From Bacteroidales bacterium (GTDB lineage: Bacteria > Bacteroidota > Bacteroidia > Bacteroidales > UBA932), in assembly GCA_017535125.1 (NCBI GenBank), contig JAFXUS010000019.1, positions 1 through 24,091 on the forward strand: 24,091 bases of DNA, written 5' to 3'. Position numbers and translations under genes: made by a program. The notes beneath the pieces were generated by a model, which was not told the origin of the DNA, did no database searches, and saw nothing but the letters and a program-made list of their open reading frames with translations. Below, piece by piece: positions 7,468 to 14,537 of this stretch. Each line of letters begins with the position of its first letter. The first letter of the stretch is position 1.

Positions 7468-8434
7468 GCTGGCGCTGTCTGACGGCTTCAAAAAGCAGGA
7501 TGGCGGCCGACACGGAAACGTTCAGCGAGTCCAGCGCGCCGAGCATCGGAATGCGGATGTGGGCGTCGGCCGCTTCGCGCCAGGCATCGGTCAGCCCGGT
7601 GGACTCCGTGCCCATCACGAGGGCGGTGCCGACGGTCATGTCGCAATCGTAATAGAGGGAAGAATCCTGCAGCTGCGCCGTCAGGATGCGGATGCCGCGC
7701 GCCTTCAGGAACGCGATGGCCTCGGCCGAACCGCAGGCCACGCACGGCACCGTGAACACGGCCCCGATGGACGCCCGAATCAGGTTCGGATTCCAGAGAT
7801 CGGTCAGCGGATCGCAGATCAGCACCGCGTCGGCTCCCGCCGCATCCGCACTGCGCAGCACCGCGCCCAGATTCCCCGGCTTCTCCACGCTCTCCAGCAC
7901 CACCACCAGCGGCCGCTCGGGCAACTTCAGCTCCTCGAGCTTCCGCTCCTTCGCCTTCACTTCCGCAATGACTCCTTCGGAGCCATCGCGAATTGCGATT
8001 TTCTCGTAAACCTCCCGGTTTACTTCGAAAATGCGAGGCTTCTTCACCCCCTGCACCCCCTCAAGGGGGATGGCCGGGTAATCGCTATCGCGATCCGGCC
8101 CACTCGCGGCACCAGTAGCAGTCTGCGACGCAGCGGAAGCGGCAGCAGCCTCGCCAGACCGTAGCCACCCTCGGCTCCGTAAGAGGGAGGGGCCCGCTTC
8201 CGAAGGACGTGGGAGGGGTCCTGCGCAGCAGGACGTCTGGAGAGGCTGGCTGCCGTGAAGCGAAGTGCAGACGAAAACAGTATCGATCTCGAAGCCGGCA
8301 TCGATGCAATGCTGAAGTTCACGCTGACCCTCGACGACAAAAAGACCGGCCTCGCGCCGCGCAGACGATTTCTGCTGCAACGCGAGGAGCCGTTTGATCT
8401 TCGGATTCGAAGGCGACGTGATGACTTCGGCCAT
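7460..8434 (-). CDS. TrmH/SpoU-family RNA 2'-O-methyltransferase with in-frame insertion
   Basis: 324 residues. The N-terminal substrate-binding domain (PSNPKIKRLLALQQKSSARR, GLFVVEGQRE) is of the kind seen in 23S rRNA 2'-O-methyltransferases. The SPOUT knot motifs are complete: ESVEKPGNLGAVLRSADAAG, MGTESTGL, and IPMLGALDSLNVSVSAAI. It uses S-adenosylmethionine to methylate a ribose in rRNA or tRNA; the exact target is not readable. Residues about 58-132 have an odd Ala/Ser/Pro/Gly-rich composition with no place in the family, and without them the protein would have the usual ~250 residues. That segment is annotated separately. The start overlaps the lysS stop by one base and the stop overlaps the aroE start. 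Confidence 0.9.
   Translation of the reverse strand: MAEVITSPSNPKIKRLLALQQKSSARREAGLFVVEGQRELQHCIDAGFEIDTVFVCTSLHGSQPLQTSCCAGPLPRPSEAGPSLLRSRGWLRSGEAAAASAASQTATGAASGPDRDSDYPAIPLEGVQGVKKPRIFEVNREVYEKIAIRDGSEGVIAEVKAKERKLEELKLPERPLVVVLESVEKPGNLGAVLRSADAAGADAVLICDPLTDLWNPNLIRASIGAVFTVPCVACGSAEAIAFLKARGIRILTAQLQDSSLYYDCDMTVGTALVMGTESTGLTDAWREAADAHIRIPMLGALDSLNVSVSAAILLFEAVRQRQHE
8039..8263 (-). repeat. palindrome-rich in-frame insertion in the trmH-like gene
   Basis: About 225 bases (a multiple of three) between the codons for IDTVFVCTSL and for PRIFEVNREVYEKIA. It contains several hairpins: CCCCCT/AGGGGG at 8056-8069, a GGCCGG/CCGGCC pair at 8072-8100 enclosing ATCGC/GCGAT, and GTCCTGC/GCAGGAC (7 bp, 3-base loop) at 8218-8234. 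The boundaries are estimated from where family-like protein sequence stops and resumes, so they may be off by some bases. It resembles an intergenic repeat element rather than a protein domain. Confidence 0.65.
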
Positions 8435-9972
8435 TACGCTGCCTGCTCCTTATTCTCTTTCTTGAGGACCTTCTCCGGCCGCATCTGCGGGAAGAAGAGC
8501 ACGTCCTGGATGGTCGTCTGGCCCGTCATGAACATCGTCAGACGGTCGATACCCATACCGAGGCCGGAAGTCGGCGGCATGCCGTACTCGAGCGCGCGGA
8601 CGAAGTCCATGTCGATGTACATCGCCTCGTCGTCGCCCTTGCTCTTCAGCGCGGCCTGCTCCTCGAAACGCTCCAGCTGGTCGATCGGATCGTTCAGCTC
8701 GGAATACGCGTTCGCCAGCTCCTTGCCGCAGACGAAGAGCTCGAAACGCTCGGTCAGCGTCGGATCGGTGCGGTGGCGCTTGGTCAGCGGAGACATCTCC
8801 ACGGGATAGTCGATGATGAAGGTCGGCTGGATCAGCTTGTCCTCGCAATAGGTGCCGAAGATGGCGTCGATCAGCTTGCCCTTGCCCATCGAAGGCTCGA
8901 TCTCCACGTTCAGTTTTTTGCAGGTGGCGCGCAGTTCGTCCTCGTCCATGCCCTTCACGTCCACGCCGGCGTACTCCTTGATGGCCTCGAGGATGGGCAG
9001 GCGGCGGTAGGTCCCGCCGAAGTCCACCTCGTTCTCCCCGATCTTCACCTTCGTGGTGCCGTTGACCGCGAGCGAAATCTTCGCGAGCATCGTCTCCACG
9101 AACTTCATCATCCAGTTGTAGTCCTTATAGGCCACGTAGATCTCCATGCAGGTGAACTCGGGATTGTGCGTCTTGTCCATGCCCTCGTTGCGGAAGTCCT
9201 TCGCGAACTCATACACGCCCGCATAGCCGCCCACGATGAGGCGCTTGAGGTAGAGCTCGTTGGCGATACGCAGGTAGAGCGGGATATCGAGGGCGTTGTG
9301 GTGCGTGATGAACGGGCGCGCCGTGGCTCCGCCCGGAATGCCCTGCAGGATGGGGGTCTCCACCTCCAGGCAGCCGGCGGCGTTGAAATACTCGCGCATC
9401 GTCGCAATGATCTTGGCACGCTTGAAGAAGACGTCCTTGACCTGCGGATTGACGATCAGGTCCACATAGCGCTGGCGGTAGCGGAGCTCCGGATCCGTGA
9501 AGGCGTCGAAGACCTGGCCATCCTGCTCCTTGACGATCGGGAGCACGCGCAGCGACTTGCTCAGCAGCGTGAGCTCCTTGGCGTGCACGCTCAGCTGGCC
9601 CGTCTGGGTGATGAAGGCGAAGCCCTTGATGCCGACGATGTCGCCGATATCCATGAGTTTCTTCCAGACGGTATTGTACATGGTCTTGTCCTCGTCGGGG
9701 CAGATCTCGTCGCGCTTGACGTAGATCTGGATGCGCCCGGTCTCGTCCTGGAGCTCGCCGAAAGAGGCGGCGCCCATGATACGGCGGCTCATCAGACGGC
9801 CGGCGATGCAGACGTCCTGCAGGTTGCCCTTCTCCGGGTCAAACTCCGCCAGGATCTGCGCCGCAGTGGCGTTCACGGGGTACTCGGCCGCCGGATACGG
9901 CTCGATCCCCAACTCTCTCAATTTCGCCAGCGATTCGCGGCGGATCAGTTCTTGTTCGCTATATTCTGCCAT
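8434..9972 (-). CDS. lysS: lysyl-tRNA synthetase, class II
   Basis: 512 residues from the ATG at 9972 ([14 protein letters not shown]), which matches the usual N-terminus; an in-frame start 30 bases upstream would lie across the promoter and is rejected. An OB-fold anticodon-binding domain comes first ([18 protein letters not shown]). Class II motif 2 is [15 protein letters not shown] and motif 3 is [15 protein letters not shown]. The enzyme attaches lysine to tRNA-Lys in the cytosol. It heads an operon with the methyltransferase, aroE and the PPC protein, all overlapping or within 10 bases. Confidence 0.97.
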   Translation of the reverse strand: MAEYSEQELIRRESLAKLRELGIEPYPAAEYPVNATAAQILAEFDPEKGNLQDVCIAGRLMSRRIMGAASFGELQDETGRIQIYVKRDEICPDEDKTMYNTVWKKLMDIGDIVGIKGFAFITQTGQLSVHAKELTLLSKSLRVLPIVKEQDGQVFDAFTDPELRYRQRYVDLIVNPQVKDVFFKRAKIIATMREYFNAAGCLEVETPILQGIPGGATARPFITHHNALDIPLYLRIANELYLKRLIVGGYAGVYEFAKDFRNEGMDKTHNPEFTCMEIYVAYKDYNWMMKFVETMLAKISLAVNGTTKVKIGENEVDFGGTYRRLPILEAIKEYAGVDVKGMDEDELRATCKKLNVEIEPSMGKGKLIDAIFGTYCEDKLIQPTFIIDYPVEMSPLTKRHRTDPTLTERFELFVCGKELANAYSELNDPIDQLERFEEQAALKSKGDDEAMYIDMDFVRALEYGMPPTSGLGMGIDRLTMFMTGQTTIQDVLFFPQMRPEKVLKKENKEQAA

Positions 9973-9979
9973 AATGGCG

Positions 9980-9987
9980 CAAAGATA
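9980..9987 (-). promoter_or_regulatory. -7 promoter box for lysS operon
   Basis: TATCTTTG on the minus strand, matching the Bacteroidota -7 consensus TAnnTTTG. Only 7 bases separate it from the lysS ATG, so transcription would start at or almost at the start codon. No TTTG is found at the usual 19-21 base distance upstream. Confidence 0.7.
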
Positions 9988-9998
9988 CGAAAAATGTT

Positions 9999-10799
9999 TC
10001 AAATCAGGCGCTCCGTCTCATTCCAGAGGCGGAGTGCAAGGGCGGCGTCGTGATAGCGCGCCGGAATCTCCTTCCGGCGGGTCCCTACGAAGTAGCCGAG
10101 CCGCTCCTCCGAGGCGAGGGCGGCCAGCGGGGGGACGGCCCCCTTCTCCGGCGACTTGATGAAGGGTCGGAACAGCACGTCCGCAAGCGGATCGAACCAG
10201 CGGCCCATCGAGATGATGCCGGAATTGACGATGCCGGGATCGGCCAGGTTGACCCGGAGTTCCGGGTGGCGCCGGGCTAGCTCCAGCGAGAAATGGAGCA
10301 GCGCCAGTTTGGAGCGGGCATAGGTGCCCAGCTGCGAGAAATCCTTCTCCGCGGGCTGCAGCGCCGCCTCGTCCACACGGACGTAGCGGCAGGTCAGCGA
10401 GACCATGTTGACGACGTGCGCGTCCGGCAGCATGCGGGGCAGGATCAGCTGCGTCAGCAGGAAAGGCCCGAAATAGTTGACGCTGAAAGTGTTCTCCAGC
10501 CCGTCGGCGGTCAGGGAATAGCCCCGGCTGATGGCGCCGGCGTTGTTGAACAGGGCGCCGACGGGCTCCGGGCCGAGCCCCTCGGCGAAGGCCCGGACGG
10601 ACGCGAGCGAGCCGAGGTCGAGCGGGCGTATTTCGATGCGGGCCTGCGGCACGCGGGCGAGAATCCGCTCCCGCAGCGCTTCCGCCTTGCCGGGATTCCG
10701 GCAGGCCATGATGACGTCGCAGCCTTGTGCGGCGAGTTCCCGCGTCACGACGGAACCGATGCCGCCGGACGCGCCCGTGACGATGACCCTACCGCTCAT
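9999..10799 (-). CDS. short-chain dehydrogenase/reductase (retinol-dehydrogenase-like SDR)
   Basis: 266 residues from the ATG at 10799, chosen because it begins the Rossmann fold directly ([15 protein letters not shown]). It has the cofactor loop TGxxxGxG, the NNAG motif at 85-88, and catalytic Ser134, Tyr160 and Lys164 (YARSK). The 26-residue gap between Ser and Tyr is longer than in classical SDRs and is typical of the retinol dehydrogenase / WW-oxidoreductase-like group. Family members oxidise or reduce hydroxyl or keto groups on lipids, retinoids or steroids with NAD(P)H. It is the last gene of the SRD5A operon, overlapping the PCMD gene by 11 bases. A hydroxysteroid dehydrogenase role is inferred from neighbours only. 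Confidence 0.87.
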   Translation of the reverse strand: MSGRVIVTGASGGIGSVVTRELAAQGCDVIMACRNPGKAEALRERILARVPQARIEIRPLDLGSLASVRAFAEGLGPEPVGALFNNAGAISRGYSLTADGLENTFSVNYFGPFLLTQLILPRMLPDAHVVNMVSLTCRYVRVDEAALQPAEKDFSQLGTYARSKLALLHFSLELARRHPELRVNLADPGIVNSGIISMGRWFDPLADVLFRPFIKSPEKGAVPPLAALASEERLGYFVGTRRKEIPARYHDAALALRLWNETERLI

Positions 10800-11745
10800 A
10801 TTCCAAGCGAAGATTATCCACCCAGAGGGTGTTGCCGGGCTCGCCGGTGAATTCCCCGCTGCAGCCGGCAGACAGCTGCAGGAGGGCGTGCGTGACCGGT
10901 GCGTCCGCATCGGCCCAGCCCTCCTCGAGGATGGGCACGCGCTTCCCCTTGCTATTGACGGTATACAGGGTCTGCTTCCCCTGGATCAGGCCCATGTAAG
11001 TTTTGTAGCCGGGCATCTTGCGCGCGTCGCCGTACCAGACGGGAATGCGCTGGTCCTTGACCCAGCCCTGCGAGCTCCGGCCGATGCGGTAGAAGGCCGT
11101 TCCCACGCGCTCCGCGTGGACGTTGCCCTCTGCGTCCTCCCAGCGGCGCTGGAGGATCAGGCACACCTGGCAGGGGTCCTCCCCGGCGAACTGCGTCACC
11201 TTGAAGGTGCTGGCGCGCGTCAGCTGCCCGCTCGCGGGCAACAGCGCCCGGTAGTCCAGCAGGACGGCGGCGGGCCGCTTCGTGAACGGGATGCCCCAGT
11301 CCATGTTGGCGTATGGGTTCTTCGTCCCGGTGATGGGCTCGAACATGCGGCCCCAGTAGAGAGAGCCGGTGGCGAGCACGTTGATGTCGATCACGCCGGC
11401 GACCTTGCAGACGGCGAGGACGGTCGAGAGGCGCGCACATTTGCCGGTCGGCCCCTCGTCCGGCTCCATCGACACGCTGACCTTGGTGATACCGGAGACT
11501 TTCGCATAGGCGTTGGAAGAAGCCCAGACGGTCTTGGAATAGTCGTAGCTGCGGTTCCCTTCGATGACCGCATCCGGCCCCAGGACGTACAAGGTTTTGA
11601 CTTCTCCGCCCAGAACGCCCGATTCCTTGATGTGCCGGACGGTCCAGTGCTCGAAATCGCCGAAGGGAACGGTCTCGACGCGCTGGGCTGACAGGGGCAG
11701 GGCCCCCGTCAGCAGCAGGAACAGGGCTATTTGAACTTTTTCCAT
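10789..11745 (-). CDS. secreted PCMD-domain protein
   Basis: 318 residues from the ATG at 11745, which gives a clean signal peptide (MEKVQIALFLLLTGALPLSA, cleavage probably before Gln21); no lipobox cysteine follows. The remainder fits the PCMD type (putative carbohydrate metabolism domain, PF13201) known from Bacteroidota: an early GDFEHW segment, a middle stretch with GRMFEPITGTKNPYANMDWG and FTKRPAAVLLDYRALLP, and a C-terminal [11 protein letters not shown] strand. The function of PCMD proteins is not settled; a sugar- or ligand-binding beta-sandwich is assumed. It overlaps SDR genes on both sides (19 and 11 bases), so it is cotranscribed and translationally linked with redox enzymes. The family call rests on recognition by eye. 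Confidence 0.72.
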   Translation of the reverse strand: MEKVQIALFLLLTGALPLSAQRVETVPFGDFEHWTVRHIKESGVLGGEVKTLYVLGPDAVIEGNRSYDYSKTVWASSNAYAKVSGITKVSVSMEPDEGPTGKCARLSTVLAVCKVAGVIDINVLATGSLYWGRMFEPITGTKNPYANMDWGIPFTKRPAAVLLDYRALLPASGQLTRASTFKVTQFAGEDPCQVCLILQRRWEDAEGNVHAERVGTAFYRIGRSSQGWVKDQRIPVWYGDARKMPGYKTYMGLIQGKQTLYTVNSKGKRVPILEEGWADADAPVTHALLQLSAGCSGEFTGEPGNTLWVDNLRLEYER

Positions 11746-12485
11746 AATCGGGCTTCGAACGGACCCGGCAGCAGGGCGACGAGCGCCGGGAGATAGATGT
11801 TCATGAAGGCGGGGCTGATGACGCGGCGCTTGCGGAACAGCGCACGCAGGGCCCGCCGGACCAGCCACTTCGGCGTACGGATGACGCCCAGGCGGATGCC
11901 GAGCCGCATCTTCCGTTCGTCCAGGCGGTAGAGCGGCGTGGCGATGGCGGCCGGACAGACCGTCGTGACCCCCACGCCGTAAGGACGCATTTCGTAGGAG
12001 AGGGAACGCCCGAAGCTCCGCAGGTAGGCTTTCGTGGCCGAATAAACCGTGATGCCGGGCGCGGGAATCCGCGCGGCCATGGATGACATGATGAGAATAT
12101 ACCCGCTGCCGCGGGACTTCATGGCCTGCCCGAAGAGCAGGCAGATCCGGGTAATAGTCGTGACGTGCAGGTCGATCATCGCCTGGACGCGGCCCAGGTC
12201 CTCCGCCTGCAGCTCCTTGAAAAAGAACATGCCCGCATTGTTCACGAGCACGTCGGGAATCAGGTCTTCCGCCCGGCACCAGGCGAAGAGCTCGTCCGCA
12301 GCCTCCGGCCGGGCGAGGTCCTGGAAGCGCGTGCGGACCGATACGGGGCCGGCCAGTTCCCGGGCGGCGTCAGCGAGCGCCTGCTCCTGGTTGCTCACCA
12401 GCAGCAGGTCATAGCCCCGGGCAGCGAGCTGCCGGGCGAACTCCAGCCCCATGCCGGAACTGCCTCCCGTGATCAGTGCGACCAT
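11727..12485 (-). CDS. short-chain dehydrogenase/reductase (17-beta-HSD12/DltE-like SDR)
   Basis: 252 residues. It begins straight in the Rossmann fold with TGGSSGMG, followed by NNAG at 82-85 and a catalytic set Ser135, Tyr148, Lys152 (YSATKAYL) with the classical 13-residue Ser-Tyr spacing. A basic, hydrophobic C-terminal region (about 195-252) suggests membrane association. The closest type by eye is the SDR group containing 17-beta-hydroxysteroid / 3-ketoacyl-CoA reductases and DltE. The start overlaps the end of the OYE gene by 13 bases and the stop overlaps the PCMD start. With an SRD5A homologue two genes upstream, hydroxysteroid dehydrogenase activity is plausible but unproved. Confidence 0.87.
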   Translation of the reverse strand: MVALITGGSSGMGLEFARQLAARGYDLLLVSNQEQALADAARELAGPVSVRTRFQDLARPEAADELFAWCRAEDLIPDVLVNNAGMFFFKELQAEDLGRVQAMIDLHVTTITRICLLFGQAMKSRGSGYILIMSSMAARIPAPGITVYSATKAYLRSFGRSLSYEMRPYGVGVTTVCPAAIATPLYRLDERKMRLGIRLGVIRTPKWLVRRALRALFRKRRVISPAFMNIYLPALVALLPGPFEARLWKKFK

Positions 12486-13711
12486 CTTGCTTCAGCTTTG
12501 TCGATTTCCCGGCGCAGCGCCGCCGGAAGTTCTCCCGCGCAGCGGTTGCAGCGCATCTCGAGCGTGTACATCCGCCCGATGCAGTAGTTGGAATGGCGGC
12601 AGCCGCTGCAGTTCAGCTCGCCACGGTGGATCTTGTTGACGAAGTCCGTATCGTGGATGAGCGCCCGCGCCATCTGCAGCGCGTCGAAGCCCGCGTCCAG
12701 GACTTCCTCCATCTTCCCGCGGGACACCATGCCGCCGACATAGACGAGCGGCAGCTTCACCGCGGCGCGGAACTCCTTCGCGTCCTCCAGGAAGTAACCC
12801 TCCCGGTACGGGACTGTCGGAATGACCACCCGCCCGAACAGGCGGACGAAAGCCTTGAGCCACCAGAATTGGCGCGTGTCCATGTAGTAGGCCATTGTCC
12901 GGAGGGGCATCGCCCCCCGCATCACCTCCATGGGCGCCTTGCTCACGAAACCGGCCGAGAGCACGAGGGCGTGGACGCCCAGACGCTCCAGCTCGCGGGC
13001 CACCTCAAGGCACTCCGCCCGCTGCATGCCGCGGCGGAAGCCGTCGTGCATGTTCATCTTGACCAGCACGCCCATGTCGTCGCCCGCGGCCTCCATCACG
13101 CGGCGGATCACCAACTGCATGAAGCGCATGCGGTTTTCCAGCGGGCCGCCGAAGCGGTCGCGGCGATGGTTGGTATAGGGCGAAAGGAACTGGCTGATCA
13201 GGTAGCCGTGGCCGGCGTGGATCTCCACGCAATCGAACCCGGCCTGCCGCGCGAGCTCCACGGCGTGCCCGAAGTCCTCCACGAGGGCAAGGATCTCGTC
13301 TTCGCGCAGGCGCCGGACGAAGGTCGGCGAATAGAGGTTGAAGCCGCCCGACGCGCCCACCGGCGTGCAGCCGCAGGTCGCGCGGTGCGTCATGTTCCCG
13401 CAGTGCCCCAGCTGGATGGACGCTTTCGCGCCTTCGGCGTGGATGGCGTCCGTGATTTCCTTGAGCGCCGGCACGATCTCCTCCCGCATCCAGAGCTGGC
13501 CGTCGAAGGACAGGCCGCTCCGGCTCACGGATGCATAGGCCAGCGTCGTCATGCCGACGCCGCCCCGCGCCACGGCCACGTGGTAGTCCTTCAGGTCCCG
13601 TGAAGGCTTGTTGCCGTAGGCCATGTTCTCGAACGCGGCCGAGCGGATCACGCGATTGCGCAGCGTGACCGGTCCGATGCGGACGGGGGTGAAGATGGGC
13701 GAGTCGATCAT
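12473..13711 (-). CDS. Old Yellow Enzyme family NADH:flavin oxidoreductase (ene-reductase)
   Basis: 412 residues from the ATG at 13711; the start gives the usual MIDSPIFTPVRIGPVTLRNR. This is a single FMN-binding TIM barrel: a QLGHCGN segment, the substrate-binding pair His165/His168 with Tyr170 in HAGHGYLISQFLSPYTN, RDRFGG, and a late VGG phosphate loop. The family reduces C=C bonds next to carbonyls; relatives include bile-acid BaiCD/BaiH and bacterial delta-4-steroid 5-beta-reductases. The long C-terminal FAD/NAD domain of dienoyl-CoA reductases is missing. Instead there is a short tail with five cysteines in a CX2CX5CX10CX2C pattern (residues 368-391), a possible metal or Fe-S site. One base separates its start from the SRD5A stop (TGACATG). 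Confidence 0.92.
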   Translation of the reverse strand: MIDSPIFTPVRIGPVTLRNRVIRSAAFENMAYGNKPSRDLKDYHVAVARGGVGMTTLAYASVSRSGLSFDGQLWMREEIVPALKEITDAIHAEGAKASIQLGHCGNMTHRATCGCTPVGASGGFNLYSPTFVRRLREDEILALVEDFGHAVELARQAGFDCVEIHAGHGYLISQFLSPYTNHRRDRFGGPLENRMRFMQLVIRRVMEAAGDDMGVLVKMNMHDGFRRGMQRAECLEVARELERLGVHALVLSAGFVSKAPMEVMRGAMPLRTMAYYMDTRQFWWLKAFVRLFGRVVIPTVPYREGYFLEDAKEFRAAVKLPLVYVGGMVSRGKMEEVLDAGFDALQMARALIHDTDFVNKIHRGELNCSGCRHSNYCIGRMYTLEMRCNRCAGELPAALRREIDKAEARWSH

Positions 13712-13712
13712 G

Positions 13713-14483
13713 TCAATAGATGAACGGCAGGATGCGCCGCGTCCTGTGCGTGTCCAGCTCGTCCGGGAATTCCTGCTTGTACAGCTCGTAAATCCGGGCG
13801 GCGCGCGGCGCCAGGTTGGCGAAGGTCCAGAGGGCAAATACCGCGCCGGACCACGACCAGGTCAGGACGGCGAAGCCCACCCATTCGATGAATTCGCCAA
13901 AATAATTCGCGCTCGTGACGTAGTGGAACATACCCTCTTTCGGCAGGTAGTGCGCCGTGTCGCCGGGCTTCCGCAGATGGCGGATGACTGAGTCGGAATG
14001 GATGTTGACGGCCATGCCGCCCGCGAAGAGCAGCAGGCCGGCGAGGAACGGCAGGCTGGTCAGCCAGGAGGCCGGATAGGCGTCCGGCTGGGAGAAATAG
14101 AAGATCCAGCCGCCCTGCATCGCGGCGTTGAGGGTATTGAACAGGACCCCCATCAGCACGATGCTGACCGGCATGCGGCTGCGGCCGCGGATCTGAAGAG
14201 GGAAAATGAATGAGCGGTGGAAATAGTGCAGCTCGAAGAGCAGCAGGAAAACCAGGCGGACGGAATCGCCCCGGCGGTCCGAGAACCACCAGAGCAGGAG
14301 CATCGCTACGAATACGGGTGCCTCCATGAGGATCCAGCCGAGCCGGTTGTCCAGGGACGGCCCCCACTGGGGGCCATAGAACTTCCCGTAACCTGCATCC
14401 ACGCGGTAGAGGCTGAAGAAGACCACGACGGCGAGGACGGCCATGATGACCAGGAAGATGTAAAAAGTATACAGCGAAAGCAT
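13713..14483 (-). CDS. steroid 5-alpha-reductase family (SRD5A-like) integral membrane protein
   Basis: 256 residues from the ATG at 14483 (human SRD5A2 has 254). It aligns by eye with the human enzymes along its length: Glu54 in LMEAPVF corresponds to catalytic Glu57 of SRD5A2 and Tyr87 in HYFHRSF to Tyr91. NADPH-site residues Asn160 and Asp164 (NIHSD), Asn193 and Glu197 (SANYFGE) and Arg227 fall at the same numbers. RKPG and the terminal LPFIY match too. Several hydrophobic helices fit the seven-helix fold. The family reduces the delta-4 bond of 3-oxo steroids; SRD5A3-type polyprenol reduction is an alternative. It is the first gene of the five-gene operon. A TTG two codons upstream is not needed as a start. 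Confidence 0.93.
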   Translation of the reverse strand: MLSLYTFYIFLVIMAVLAVVVFFSLYRVDAGYGKFYGPQWGPSLDNRLGWILMEAPVFVAMLLLWWFSDRRGDSVRLVFLLLFELHYFHRSFIFPLQIRGRSRMPVSIVLMGVLFNTLNAAMQGGWIFYFSQPDAYPASWLTSLPFLAGLLLFAGGMAVNIHSDSVIRHLRKPGDTAHYLPKEGMFHYVTSANYFGEFIEWVGFAVLTWSWSGAVFALWTFANLAPRAARIYELYKQEFPDELDTHRTRRILPFIY

Positions 14484-14486
14484 AGC

Positions 14487-14494
14487 CAAAGATA
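14487..14494 (-). promoter_or_regulatory. -7 promoter box for SRD5A operon
   Basis: TATCTTTG on the minus strand, just 3 bases before the ATG at 14483. A transcript from it would start at the start codon itself. The upstream sequence is AT-rich with T runs but lacks a clear TTTG at -33. Confidence 0.65.
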
Positions 14495-14523
14495 CAAAAA
14501 AGATGGAATAAGTAAAAAATTAC

Positions 14524-14531
14524 TATCTTTG
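14524..14531 (+). promoter_or_regulatory. -7 promoter box for recJ
   Basis: TATCTTTG on the plus strand, 6 bases before the recJ ATG. It is divergent from the SRD5A promoter; the two boxes are 29 bases apart in a 54-base AT-rich gap that stands out from the GC-rich surroundings. No clear -33 box. Confidence 0.7.
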
Positions 14532-14537
14532 TATGAT

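Noticed and set aside
11746..12279. Upstream extension of the PCMD frame
   Set aside because: It overlaps the SDR gene in another frame, and the ATG at 11745 starts a clean signal peptide.
14217..14537. Upstream extension of the recJ frame
   Set aside because: It runs across the opposite SRD5A gene and both promoters; the ATG at 14538 gives the family N-terminus.
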